Source of the DNA: Cymbomonas tetramitiformis
Taxonomy: Eukaryota; Chlorophyta; Pyramimonadophyceae; Pyramimonadales; Pyramimonadaceae
Assembly: GCA_001247695.2 (NCBI GenBank)
Contig: LGRX02024819.1
Location: 1 to 64,000 of the forward strand
Direction of reading: 5' to 3'
Length of the DNA: 64,000 nucleotides
A model generated the notes under the pieces. It searched no databases. It was not told where the DNA came from and saw only the letters and a program-made list of their open reading frames with translations. The translations under genes and the position numbers were made by a program. This document shows, piece after piece, positions 50,290-62,696 of this stretch; position 1 is the stretch's first letter, and each line of letters starts with the position of its first letter.

Positions 50290-51400
50290 CTTGTGTTTGC
50301 TGTTCCACAGCACATCGCATACTTGTATTTTGTATGATATATTGAGGGCTTCTTTATCTAGCCCTAACACCCCGTACCCAAGAATTTTCGACATAGCATG
50401 CACCATATTGACACTCATGACACCGCACTTTGACCTCAAGTCATCGTCGAGGATAGAAATATAACATTTGACACGTATATTCAAGATGGGACATGGACGA
50501 CCGCGCACTGCGCCACTATGGCGACCATGCCCCTTGCTGAATAATTATTTCCACATGTTTCGTTCCGCGTGATCAAGAAACGTTGCTTAACTTTGAAGCC
50601 ATTTTGCTCGGTGAAAATGAAGTCGGATGCAATTTTTCACATGACACTCCAGATAGCGTAGCTCGTGAACTTTTCAACATGGGTCTCCAAATTTTGAATT
50701 GACCTTTTACACCATCCATAAGTGTGCCTATAGGTCCATGTACCCAAGGTATGTACCCAGCAAAATTGTCAACTATAAATCACTATAAATCTGCAAATTG
50801 ACAACTATGATACCACATGGAAATCACCCAAATGATCGCAACTGCTCAAAGCGAGTGGTTGTATATCTGAAGGGAAGTCATGAGGACATGTCTTATCAAC
50901 CATAAGGCCATCGGACACAAATCTTGCATTGACGACCCAAGGATGTACAAGTGACCTTGGGTACATCCCCCCGTACCCAAGGCCGGGTACTGGCCATCTA
51001 GAGAGCGAGTAAAAAATGGTATCGATTTTCTGAAAAAACTGGAGCGTCATAGAGTTATCATCACATTTGTAGAAATAACTGCGGTACTTGAAACCATACC
51101 AACGAGGATATTTGCGTTTCGGATAATCACAATGAAAAAAAAAAATTGAATATAAGTATGAATTGCGCTATTTAATGTGTACCAAACATCTAGTATCTTG
51201 AGTGACGATGTGCAACTGCAACGTATATTATACCCGCTTCATTCAGCCCACAGAGTCTCTTGCATGAAATATTCGATCAAGACTTGAGTGAGCGATTCTA
51301 GAGCGACAAGAATGCACGTCGTCCAAACCCTGGGACACCGGTAACGCAAGTTTGCTTGCGCGGTGAAAGATACTGACAAGGCACAGCGAGCGTCTAAGAA
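50290..51400. other. Stretch without a gene; one short inverted repeat
   Basis: ATGTACCCAAGGT at 50738-50750 pairs with ACCTTGGGTACAT at 50954-50966, possibly the ends of a small MITE. No coding frame is convincing. Confidence 0.4.
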
Positions 51401-54400
51401 ATGTCGCAAAATCCCCGAACCATGGAGGCGGTGAGAGAAGCAGAAAGAGCTGGTCGCGCGCAAGTTAATAAGGAAGCTGCTCAACAGAGGGAACGCGCAG
51501 CTCAAAATCGACGCTTGCGTGCAGGTACTTTCTCACTTAGTGTCTATAGACCTCTCGAATACGTCTGTGTTTTGAAAGTCGCACGTCGTTGTGCCACTTT
51601 AAAGATAGCGAGAACTGTTATATTTGCGAATAGTAAGACGCTTGGCCGTGTCCCCCCTTCTTTTGCCGGTTGATAGCAAATTTTTGAATCGGGGTATGTA
51701 TATAAGGACGTACACGTGCTATTCCGGGACAGATCTGACGCCTGTACTCCCTCGCATCATGCCCGTTGTATTTTCTTTTCTCCAAAACGGTTTGCCAGTG
51801 TATCATAAATTCCTTGGCGTGGCATGGAATTGGACTGACGTGAACCTGAATCCGCCCGGAAACAGGTATGGTGTCTCGTCAAGAAGAGGAACTGCAAAAG
51901 GTTGACCAGCAGAAAGCAGAAGGTGCCACGACCCAAATGCTTGACACTTCCAAAGCGTTGGCCAGAAGCAACTGCCTTACTAGCAAAACTACAATACTCT
52001 ATCGATGCTGTTGGTGTCGCATCCTGGACCCGTGGGATGAAGAAACTTGTACAGCAGCACACTGCACAGCCAGCACGCCCAGCTGCACGCCCAGCTGACT
52101 GCCGGGATTCTCAACAAACTTCTGTGAAACGATGCCGGGCACTTTTGTTGTGTGGAATCTTGTTAGGTTATTGTCCGCCTGCACTACCCATACCGTATCG
52201 AGCGCGGGGTCGAACCCTGTGACAGGCGAGGCTATGCTGAAAGGCTTTCGTCGTGCGCGAGAGGATGCCGAGCGCCGCAAGGAAGAAGCCCAAAACAGCA
52301 TAACGTCAATCGAGAAAAACGTCATTGGGTGGCAAAATCGTGACAGCTGGAAGGAGACTAAGTCCACCACCTTTGGACAGACAACTACCCAGGTAGTCCT
52401 CCCCGCATCCTATCCTATCGCCTCGTTTGGTTTTCTCACCGAGTATTGGATAAGGTTGACACCATGCAACTTGCATGTCTTGTCAGTTTAGAAGGTCTGT
52501 CAGTGCTGATAAACTGTACCCTGCAAAATCTGGGAGGAGAGATGCTTATGATGTCTCAGTGCAAACAGCGCGAGCCTTTTCGCCGTTCCTCCAAAGCTCA
52601 CCGAGGCGAACCGTGTCAACTCACTGCGAGCCTTTTGGTTGCCCCAGACACGTCCTCAAGCTTTGGCAGCTTCTCTCCGTTCAGCTCCACAAGGTTTTCT
52701 TCCTCACAGCGTGATCAGCAAAACCCCCAATCAAATCATCGATGAGGGTGAAACGACAGTCATGCACATGCCAGTACGACCTGGACTGAATAGCTCGTCG
52801 GCTCTCCAGGTGATTGCAGTCACATCCTTGCCTGCGGTCGTGCAACGTAGAGTGTGGCACTTTCTAGGTATCGCTTTAGACTAGTGCTTTTGTGGCGATC
52901 TAACGTATTGCCAAGGGTTCAATGCGTTGTTTCCTAGTGTTCGGCTGAGAGCTGTGGTATGATGTCGAGTTGGAAGTCAATGCCACGGTTTCCCGGCCTA
53001 CTTGATGCTTCAGTTCGAACTTGTTTCCTGGCTCGCACGAGATTGTAACACTAACCTGCGAGGGCGATGTCTCCTTAAAGCACACAGCCACGAGAGTCCG
53101 ACGTCGACGACGAGACCGCGGTCGATTTGCTTGACGTCATTGATAGTACTGCGGGAACCCTTCACCATGACCTGCACTATCAAATGGTGCAGCAAATGGT
53201 ACACGGAGGGGGGGAGAAGTGGAGGGAGGAAATATTCAGCAACCAAGACCAGGCGCCGACCTCGAGCTACTTTGCTCCAATCGGTGGCGATCCAGACAGG
53301 TGCTTTCTTTGAGGCCACTTGAAGTCCGTTTCCAAAGGCATCCTCTGCACCTTTAGAAAGCAGCTGGCTCCATAGGCAGCTGGCTTCACACCGCAGAACA
53401 CTCCGCGGACCTGAAACAACGACCTAATATGGGAACACGCAGGAAAACAAGCTTTTCCGTAAGCCATATAGCTAACTCCTCTCACAACAAATGCACGCAC
53501 GTCCTCACTGTTGGACGCTCCGTCACGTGTGGTGTGCTTTGCTGTTTCAGAGTTGTCTGGGCTTAGCTAGTGGCCCAATGCGCTTCGGGTTTTTCTCCTC
53601 GCTTTCGTGTTCAAGAACACTGCGTGCGCTAAACAAGCCGGGAAAATCCTTCAAGATAGAAAGGAAGCCCAGCCAATGTCACTGCGAATATGTGCACGAT
53701 GCTCTGGAACATTTGTAAGAATAGTGTTATGACACTTTCAATTATGTTATTCTGATCTTGTGGGAAGGCATCATCGTAGAAGGTGAAGATGATGTGTTTG
53801 TTGGGAGTTGGTACACACTTACAGTGGGAAGATGTTGCTCGAGCCCGTCTCCTGGGACGGTGAGCTCGAAGGTCAGAGCACTTATGACTCTTTCCAAATA
53901 CCTTCCCAATGCCTTTATGCAGACATTTCCGCCGTTACTTCCAAAGTCGTTGTCGGTTGTTATGCGTTAACTTGAAACTATTCACAAGTCGGAGCGACGG
54001 TTCTAACCGTCCGGTATGTTCCAAAGCAGACGTCGTCTCGAGGTCGTAGGGAAATTTGTTAGAGCGAAAGCGCATCACTCAGTCATGCTCACTCAGAAAC
54101 TAAATCTGGATCTGAGCGAAGTTACTGACCAAGTTAGTGTCTATGAAACAGTGGATATTCCGATGTGGATGCAGATCGTGAGTGCACGTACTTTCACTGA
54201 TCAAGTTTGTACTTTAGCCTAAATTATTACAGCCGCTTCCCAAGTTCCTTGTATACTCGAACCCACTGCATCGAGCATCCTCACGTTTGAAGGGTTTTCA
54301 TGAATAGTGTATCCTTAGACACATGTCTTGTAACAGGCGGAAATGCTGAAGCGGACAACAGGATTGAGGACACACTACTGGTGACTTCGATTTGCATATG

Positions 54401-56751
54401 TTTGTACTTGAAAAGTTTTCCCTCTCCTCGCATACTTATAGTTAGGTACCCTGTCACTATCTTGCGGTTTCTCCGGTAAAAGCCGTATATCATTTTGTGA
54501 AGAGACTGGCTCGTTCAACAGGAACTTGGTACAAATCCTTTAGCGACAAAGGCAGAAAACGCATATGATAATTTACGCCAACTCATGCTATTTCATCTAC
54601 GCCGTGTAAAGGCTTTTGTATCGACAACAACTCAAAGTGCCATCCTCCATATGATTGTTTCGGCCCAGTTCGTGCACATGAACACAACCGAAACCTTAAG
54701 GTGAGTTCTTGACCACACTTTCAGTCTGAAAGAGTCACTCTAGACACGAAATATCACAACTACAGTGATTGATGATATGTATTGTTCTCAGGCGGCGAAG
54801 CAGCTGGGCTGCACACGCGATGATCTATTTGAGTGGTTGTACATACCAATATTATGTGCATTTAATGGACAACTCACGGTACATAATGACTTTTTCCTTG
54901 ATCGCCCTCGCAACGTTCTATGCATACTACACAGTTTTGGAAAGCTCCGAAGAGATTTCGGGTAATCCCTCTACCATTTTGTTTCGTCCCCGCATTAAAC
55001 ATGCCAAGCGGTCTCGTGTATCGACGGCCCTAGAAAATCACATTTCTTACCCTTGTGCGATCTCAATGATTGGACTCACTTTCTCTGTGTGTTAATTTCT
55101 GTGCAGCAGCCATGCATGTCTCTAACACATGCAAGTGCTCATGGGTGTGTTCATGTGAGAGCTTGCAGAGTGGAGAAATCGAGGCGAATGGAAACGCCGC
55201 ATGGTTTCCCAAGACAAAGATCCTCACTAGCATGTGTGATGGTGTACATAGTTGTCAGTTCATGCTTGCCCAAAGGATGATATAGCACTACACATGTCGC
55301 AGATCAAGGGGTCCGTGCAAACAGTAGTGACTAAAGACTGCTCGAGTAGTACACTTAGTAGGTGTAGAGTTCGACCGTGCGAGGGTTTAGGTTTATATAT
55401 TCCATTATCTCAGTTGTTATATTCAATTTTATCGGAAAGTTAATCTTAAAGCTTCTGATTTTGTAACCAGAAAACAATTCGGCTGTTCGGCGGAACTGAT
55501 GAGGCTCGCACAGGACAAATATTGCATACCTATATAGAATGCAGGCAATGAAGGGTGCCAAAGTCAAGGTGCACAAATTTATTTTACGATATGCAAAATC
55601 TGTGGACATCACTTTAGGCACGACTGTGGACCGGGTAATGGACCAGGTTCCCTTCCCCTTCTCTTCCGGGCATGATTCTGTTGGCGACGCCAAAGTGTAA
55701 GTCTGGCGAAGCCGTATCGTACTGTAAATTATCGCTTTGTTGTCGTTTGTCAATGGGTCCACGAGTCGAGAGGATTCTTTTTTCTTTAAACTCTGTCGGT
55801 TTGTCTCCTGTCGACGAATGATAACGATCAATTGTTTAAATTAATTTGGTTCCTTGTTTTCGCCTATCATCCACACTGTCCAAATCCTTTGGATTCTCTG
55901 TTTTTGTTTGATTTCACAATTTCGGCAATATTGATTATTTCTTTTTAAATCAATAATGTAAGCACGATATTCCTCTTCATCCCAATTTGACCCCCAAGGG
56001 ATTTGGTGCTTTGCTGAATTTTGCATGCTACTACATGTTCAGATACGTTTGTGCATGTGTATGATACATCATTAGGAGTTTGTTTTGCGATATTTGCTGC
56101 AAAAAACCAAAAAAGTATTAACATATAATAAGTATTGGCTCGACTGGGTTCCATACTCCTGACTTTCAATTTCGTGTTGTAACCAACTTCAAATGCCCAA
56201 AATGCTGAGTAGTCACCTCAATGAATTGTATACATCACAAACATGCTCAACACACTCCGGCTGTATGCAGCATAGCAAGAACCACAAGAACTTCGAAACA
56301 TAAAGAAGAGTGATTGAGTTGGTTGTATCGCCATTCAAATGGCAGTGTAAACCACCCAGGGTGGATCCAATAAAATAGCCTATGATATGTACAACGTGAG
56401 GACATCGAAAGGCTCTCGAGGCGCACGTGGGCAAGTTCTAGTTGGTAACTTACATATGTTGCAATAACTTGGATGCATTGCTCCAGCACGACCCGCAACT
56501 AGGGAACGGTTCTAAGAAAACTGGAAGACTCCATGTGTCGTGCGGTGAGAGGTAAGAAGCCCTCTTGTATTCCGCCGTGTGGATTTTTCTTGTGCAACTA
56601 GGACTCGGATGCAGCTGCAACTTATCTGCAAACCGATGTCCAGCAAGGCCTGGATGTTCTCGAAGATGAGTGTTCTGTTGGCTATTTCTTATTCCACCGC
56701 CGTTGGATCTTGAATGACAATAAGAGTGAACTCGTTGTCTGGGGCCACTGA
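51401..56751 (+). CDS. Multi-exon host gene of unknown function
   Basis: A series of protein-like segments with matching GT/AG borders runs on the plus strand. Best-supported exons are 51401-51524 (MSQNPRTMEAVREAER start), coding-like sequence within 51868-52096, 52226-52392, 52560-52809, 53088-53198, about 54030-54177, 54544-54700, 54792-54878, 55169-55241, 55545-55696 and a last exon 56602-56751 ending RRWILNDNKSELVVWGH. Several donors are GTGAGT or GTAAGT. The N-terminus is charged coiled coil; later parts are mixed helical, for example AYDNLRQLMLFHLRR. I do not recognise the family. Exon linkage, phases and missing exons are inferred by eye only. Confidence 0.5.
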
Positions 56752-57604
56752 AACAACACATGAAAAGCCGCTCTTGTTCATAAGTGCCGTGCACAAGCAC
56801 AAGCTCGTTTGAGGGGCGTCCTAACGCATTAAGACAGCGTCGAGCAGAGTGTGCTGAACGACGGCAAATCCGAACACCGGACATTGCGTTCAGGATAGAA
56901 ATGCGGGCCAGGGGCAGGTCATGCGGAAGGTAAGCTAGTGTACGTCTCCATACTCCGGGAGGGTTAGACAGGCCTGAGAGCAGGCTTCATGGCTATAACG
57001 GGAGGAGCATGGCCAGGGCTTAGGTAAAGTGCTAAGGGAAGAAAAACAAATTCATCCATTACTCGCCACCGGAAGTTGTTTTTTTGAAAATATCTCATAT
57101 CCATAGCAAATAAGCGACCAACCGCTTATATGTGCACGGCAGAGAAGGTCACGCAGCACCAACGACTGCCCGACGCAGCAATATACCAGCTATACCACAA
57201 CCCCATTTTTTGCAGAAAGAGTCTGCATAACAATAGTCTAGGCCTGTGGTAAGAGACTAGAACGTGTGTGCTCTGGATACACGAACCCTTTATGCGGCTG
57301 TCAACTTTGCGTTCAATTGGAAAGGCTAAACATAAACATATCCTCATGAGAGGCACCCGAGCAAGAATGAGAGTAAAGACACAGGAGGCCTATTCAGGAA
57401 ATCTTGGCACCAAATTAAATACTTGTTACACATGCGCTTGTAGCTTGGGAGACGTGAAGTTAACGTGGGGCGCTAAACTTGCTTAAACGGCCGGCTGAGA
57501 AAACTCTACCACGATCGCCCCACCAGAACCCACGTGCCCCATACATCGGCACTCGTAAACTGTAAACTTCCAGGAGAAAATAGACGAAGGGGAAGTCAAC
57601 TCAC

Positions 57605-58589
57605 CCATAATTTCGTGCATCTTAGAACGAATTCTGAGAAACTGCAGGTCGTTCTGTTAATCACAGTACCCAGCATATCCTTCTTCCTTTCACTCGCTTT
57701 CTTTCAGAAATCACAAGGCAACCTTCCTAAGACCCAATCGGAGACAAAGACAGTCAAATTCAAACACTAGCGTCTTGAAGTTTTGAAACGCATATTGGAA
57801 TTCGCGATTTTGAGATGCGCGGTGGATGATGTTTAAGAGTCACAACGCTCATACTCCACTCTTATTATTACCTGTGGATCTAAGTCTCTAACGAGACTGC
57901 GCGCCATAGAGGCAAGCTGTGGGATAAGCTCTGCATATTGTGCAGTCACTGAAGCCTGCACAAACACGTGAGCACGGAACATAGCATGCCCTTAGCATGA
58001 AACTCCGCAAACGTTGTATGATGCACGAACAACACCATGCATCTCCTCGTTAAGCGACTAAGCAACTGAGATGTAACCAGAAGAAAGGACGGAAGCAGGT
58101 TTTCACCTCGGCAGTAGTGCGAATTGCTTGACCTTCATCGTTCACAATAATGGTTCCCAAAACACCCTGTTACGGTTTTGGTTCAGCGTCAGCACCGCGG
58201 GAGTTACATTAAAGTCAGCATGTGTAGAAAGTAATGCAAAAATTCAAACAAGTTGCGTCCGCAAAAACTAGACCGGCAAAGCATATTGGTGAGCGTATGA
58301 AACGAAGGCGGCCATGAACTAGCGTACAAAAAAGGACAAACATCCTTCCAAGCATTTGTGCAACGCTTTGATTCCGTTGGCGTCAGGAATTTCGTTCACC
58401 TTGTGTGAGTTTATCCTTTGAAGGGTTGCCTCGACTTCAGACTGCGCGGATAACCCACACCAGCCAGAAAATTGAAAAGAGGGGTTTCGACTCTCTGGGT
58501 TGGGAGCAATCGTTAGCTTCAAATAAAGACAGGCATTTTGAAACCAGCACAACACGAGAGAAATGACTAAAACGCAATTGGCTTACCAT
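57605..58589 (-). CDS. Dynein light chain, roadblock/LC7 type
   Basis: Exons on the minus strand are the ATG alone (58589-58587), 58441-58400 (SEVEATLQRINSHK), about 58166-58106 (GVLGTIIVNDEGQAIRTTAE), 57955-57872 (AQYAELIPQLASMARSLV within it) and 57653-57605 (NDLQFLRIRSKMHEIM). All have GT/AG borders and together give 79 residues. The sequence matches the roadblock family nearly end to end; the usual length is about 96. The final exon (normally APDKEYLLIV-like) was not found downstream, so the 3' end is incomplete. The protein dimerises and binds dynein intermediate chains, in cytoplasmic or flagellar dynein. It converges with the unknown gene ending at 56751. Confidence 0.85.
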
Positions 58590-59220
58590 GACTTAGTGCT
58601 TTTAAAATGCAAACAAAATCTCCCAACAACTTACTTGGAGTTTCTGTTGACCTTTTGCACTTGTTATTTTTGAAGTTGTCTGCAAGACTTGCACTTCCGA
58701 CTTCGGAAGGAAAATCGAGCTACTGCTACGAGCCTACGACAGAACCGGAAAACATTGAACATGGGTCTTCGCAGAGTCAGCATAATCTAACGATCATTAT
58801 TATGCATAAAGATGTCCCCGCTGAATCGACACAATTTCGATCATCGGATTGTGCTGACGCTCTGATATTGACCGGTTCTCGTTCTGTCATAAATGTCATG
58901 TCATACTGAAACTGAAACAGTGTCACCATAAGGCCTATAATAATATGTTCTATAATAATATAAGCCTTATAATAATACCCTACCTTACTCTTGTCCCCAA
59001 AGCTTATGGACGAAAATAAACATTTAGGGTTTGTAACTCTGTGGGGTCCATAAGCTCTGGCATGACTCGGCAGGCCTCCAAATCTATGTCCTCCAAAGTG
59101 CACACCACTTCAGGGGCTTCAGCGGGAGGGCCAAACAAACAGAAGTTCTGCTCAACACATGCCCAGAAATTGGCCTGAGCTCAAGTTATGGAGGTAACGA
59201 CGTCCTGAGAACTGCCAGGT
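58590..59220. other. No gene recognised
   Basis: This is the upstream region of the roadblock gene and the left flank of the next LTR element. Short open frames only. CCTATAATAATATG-like repeats occur at 58933-58975. Confidence 0.4.
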
Positions 59221-62110
59221 TGCTGGACTTCGGGTTTAGGCTTAGTTATTATGGGCTCTGACTAGCCCCTAGCCTGACCCTGCTTCCGTATCGTGTCCGT
59301 GACATCCTAGCACTGTACTGTACAGTAGTACAGTACAGTAGTACAGTCTTGCTTTACTGTCTGGGTTTCCGAGCTGGGTTGCCTTAAACCCGTAACCGGT
59401 TATAACCTGGGGTCCGATTTTAGGTTATAACCTGGGTTATAACCTTCAATATTCCCCCATACTTAATCGCCCCATACTTAAGGCCCGCATGTCACCCGCA
59501 TGTCACCCGATCGAAGAGAGCTGTATGAGACATCATGTCGCTGAGACAACATATCCGAGAGCAACAAACGCTATACACTTCTCACTTGGAAGGGGAGAAT
59601 ATGCCATCAACAATGTCACAAACGAACCGGAAAGCGGAAATATCAAACGCTCGAACCATCGTGGCTGCGGCTGCCGAGCAAGCGTCTCCATAGCAGATTG
59701 GGTGTGTTTTTTTGTCAAAGTATGCACACTCGATGGTACTACGGTTGAACCTGGAAAGCCGGGTCAAGCGTAAGATACTGTTCATTGTCTATTTTGTGGC
59801 GACAAGTTCTCCGCAGCGCAAGTAAAGCGCATTCTCTCATACGCCGGTCAGCGATCGGGCAACCATCTGTGATAAACTGGTAATAATATGTAATACGAAA
59901 GTGTTGGTGTGCCCTACTGCCCTTGGCCCTTTATATGCAACTTTCGATCTTTGCTTTCACTCTTTAACTTTTGCGTATAGTGCATTCAAAGTTCAAAGAG
60001 CCTTGACACAATACATACTCGGTATATCAATTCGTTAATATCCGTAATCACCTTGTAACGAGGTAGCTGCTTCGGACCCCAACGATATGCCAAAATATAA
60101 CCGCCGGTTATAACCGCGGAGTCAAAAAAACGGTTATAACCGGGGTTATAACCGTGGGTGTGCGAGGTTATAGGCAACCCAGTTTCCGAGAGCATAAAGC
60201 CTCGGCCAGACACTGTTTATGTGATTATCAGTTTGATGCTCAGCGAGCTTAGCCGGACATCGTATCTGTCTTCCTCGCAGGTTATGGCCCGCACCGGCTT
60301 TCCGGTGATTCTGATGATGGCACAGCGCCTTGCTGTTGCCATGTTCGGCTAAGTAGGACGTAGGAGGGGTTGAGCGCCCACTTGGGCGGTGGTGTATCAT
60401 TCTCGCGGTATGGCCTTTTGACATGGCAGTGATGGCGGCACGCGTTGTGCTCGCCTTCGCTGCGCAGGAGATCAGTTTGTGACGGATTGTTTTTTTATTT
60501 TACAGCAGTATCGTCGCAGCGAGAGTTGATCCGCATCGTGCGCCACTGGCCCTGGCAAGGACGCTCCACACGTTGTGAATTTTGGCCGCTCTCAATCTTC
60601 CGCTTACGACCTGTAATTTTCAGTGTGTCATGCTGAGACTTCTACAGAGTATCTGGCCGCCGTGACGATTCTTACACCACCACCCTGCTTAGCTCAGCCT
60701 TTCCACTGTCTCTCCATCATGGTTACCACAGCAAACAGAATGGCGCGGTCTCGCGTCCGTAGATTAGAAACGATTTTTGATGATGTGGGTGCGCAGCACG
60801 CTGCGACACCGCACACGCCGCAGCTGCCAGCTCCGACCACCGCAGCTGCGAAAGAGGTTCTTGAGAAATGTCAGCGGCTTGCTCGGGAAAATTTTGACAG
60901 AAAGGTTGCGAAGACCGTTGCCACTAAAATTCTTGGAGACAAGTCTGGACGCTTCGCTGGGACCGAGACAGATGCAGTCGACATTTTTTCACAGGTCATG
61001 CATGAGCTACGCACGCAGTTTCTGCTGCAGTCACAGGCATTTGCTCCCCTGTTTGACTTGACCGACATGGCTGTTGAGGCTAGGCATGAGGCCAATGAGT
61101 TGCTGCTTTCGGCTCTGACGTTTCTGGCTCGCCCTGGCTCGCCTGCTCGTGACTGGCTTGAGGCCTCTGGGTCTGACGTTCCTGGAGATGGCAAGCGTGC
61201 TGCCCTTGAGGTGGTACGCATGCTCCAAGAACGCTCAGAGCCCTTTGACTCTTTTGAGTCGCTGCTGGCGGTTCGCATCCCCAGCAGCGGAGATCCTGAC
61301 CGTGAAATCCGTGAGTTCAATGGCCTGTTGCGGGACGTTCAGCGTTCCCACAACTTGCCAGAGGACGCGGTGAAGCGGCAGTTTCTCAAGGCTCTCGGCA
61401 ACTCGGCACTGTATCGTGACTTGGCTAATTCTCTGGCTCGGGCTGACCAGCGGCAGGGAGTGTCTCTTCTGACTATCCAGGCTCGTGTGCGGGAGCAGTT
61501 CCGCCACGGCCTGAAGGTCTCTGACACCCGTGTCTCTGCTCTGTCATTCGACGATGGCGCGTCTGACGTGGCTGCGGCGATGTCCAGTCTGCAGAAGCAG
61601 CTGGAGCGCATGCAGCATGACATCCGTGACCTAAAGCGGCAGAAGCGGGAAGGGGCACCGCCTGCGGGCAAGCACCTTACCCGCTCTGCTGCTAAGCATC
61701 ATCGTGCTGGTGTTAAGCCACTTGGCACCGCTCCTCCTGTCTCGTTTGACAAGAAGAGCGGTGCCTTCGTGCCTCACTGCAGAAATGCGGAGTGTGCACA
61801 AAGTGGTTTGAAGCACTGGCATGCTGAATGCCCCAACGGCGGTCCTCAGTCTGCCCACTACTGTGGTGCAGTTGAGGACTATGAGACTGACTGTCTGGCT
61901 GTTCGTTTCCAGCGTTTCTATGACGCTGGGGATGGGCATGCCTTCGAATCGCTCTGCACGATGGAGGGTCGCCCAGAGGTGGTCGAGCTGTCGGCACATT
62001 ATTTTGTGACGGCTGAGCCCACGTCTCTGCGGCACTTTCAGGATGCGGCGGCTTCCGCTCAGGATGCGGCGGCTGACGATGGCGGCATGGCTCAGTTTGG
62101 TCTGGCCACG
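59221..62110 (+). mobile_element. Non-autonomous LTR retrotransposon (Gag only), element 3, 3'-truncated
   Basis: The left LTR starts TGCTGGACTT at 59221 and ends CTCGCA at 60279; without the insertion at 59374-60190 it is about 242 bp and similar to the LTR of element 2. The primer site GGTTATGGCCCGCACC follows. The leader shares ATGGCACAGCGCC and GCTGTTGCCATG with element 2. The 3' half and right LTR are missing, replaced near 62110 by element 4. Confidence 0.75.
59374..60181. mobile_element. 808-bp Mutator-like MITE inserted in an LTR
   Basis: GTTTCCGAG flanks it on both sides (59365-59373 and 60182-60190), a 9-bp target duplication. The ends are TGGGTTGCC and its complement GGCAACCCA. 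Inside both ends GGTTATAACC palindromes repeat (left about 59398-59443; right about 60104-60152). A 9-bp duplication suggests the Mutator superfamily. The interior open frame (59489-59773) shows no family and no transposase. Confidence 0.8.
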
Positions 62111-62191
62111 TTACCGGAATATCCAAGTACACTAGATATCAGAAAGTCCCGTACTCGTGTGGATAAACTGTATAAGATAAATAAACCCTAA
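60719..62191 (+). pseudogene. Gag-like protein, C-terminally truncated (element 3)
   Basis: 490 residues from ATG 60719 (MVTTANRMARSRVRRLE). It aligns with element 2 Gag: ETIFDDVGAQ, GSPARDWLEASG, GKRAALEVVRML, EDAVKRQFLKAL and zinc motif CRNAECAQSGLKHWHAEC. After about residue 465 (FGLATLP) the sequence leaves the Gag family and reads antisense through the LTR of element 4 to a chance stop. The membrane segment is therefore missing. Confidence 0.75.
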
Positions 62192-62365
62192 GCTAGATAT
62201 ACCCGGAACGGTCTCGGACGGTCTCGGAGTCTAGCCTACCTGTGACACAGCGTGTGTCACAGTACGAACCTACAGATCAGTCAGCAGTCCAGTGTTGGTC
62301 CTAGGGATCTGTCATAGGGGCCTGACCGGGACTCCCAGTCAGGGCTGCCTATACAGATTTCAGCA
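62118..62365 (-). repeat. Right LTR of element 4 (approximate)
   Basis: On the minus strand a purine tract (GCTGGGGTGGTG) is followed at 62365 by TGCTGAAATCTG, the same LTR start type as elements 1-3. The far end near 62118 is set by where element 3 Gag homology stops. Confidence 0.55.
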
Positions 62366-62696
62366 CACCACCCCAGCACTGTGGGTGGTGACTGGCTAGG
62401 AGAGTCAGAAAATGTAAAGCTGTAAGTGTTAGGGCAGGAGCCAGGGTGACAAGGCCTAACTGCTAATCTAACTGTGCAATTCTGATACACAAATTAGAAC
62501 CCTCTAGCTAGCACAAGAGCAGAAACTCACAGGCAATTAAGGTCCTGCTAAACTACTGAAAGGCTCTGTGTCAGCAAGTCAAATTGAAGATTTCAAAGGT
62601 GTCAAAGTAAAACCATAAACCAGATTGAAGAAGTCTTTGAGGTCACAGGAGTTCTGCACACCACCATGTTGGTGTGCCTCCAGAGTGAGCAAGAAG

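Noticed and set aside
55355..55831. 158-residue minus-strand frame
   Set aside because: The plus strand over 55545-55696 has better coding character with splice borders; the minus frame has no recognisable features.
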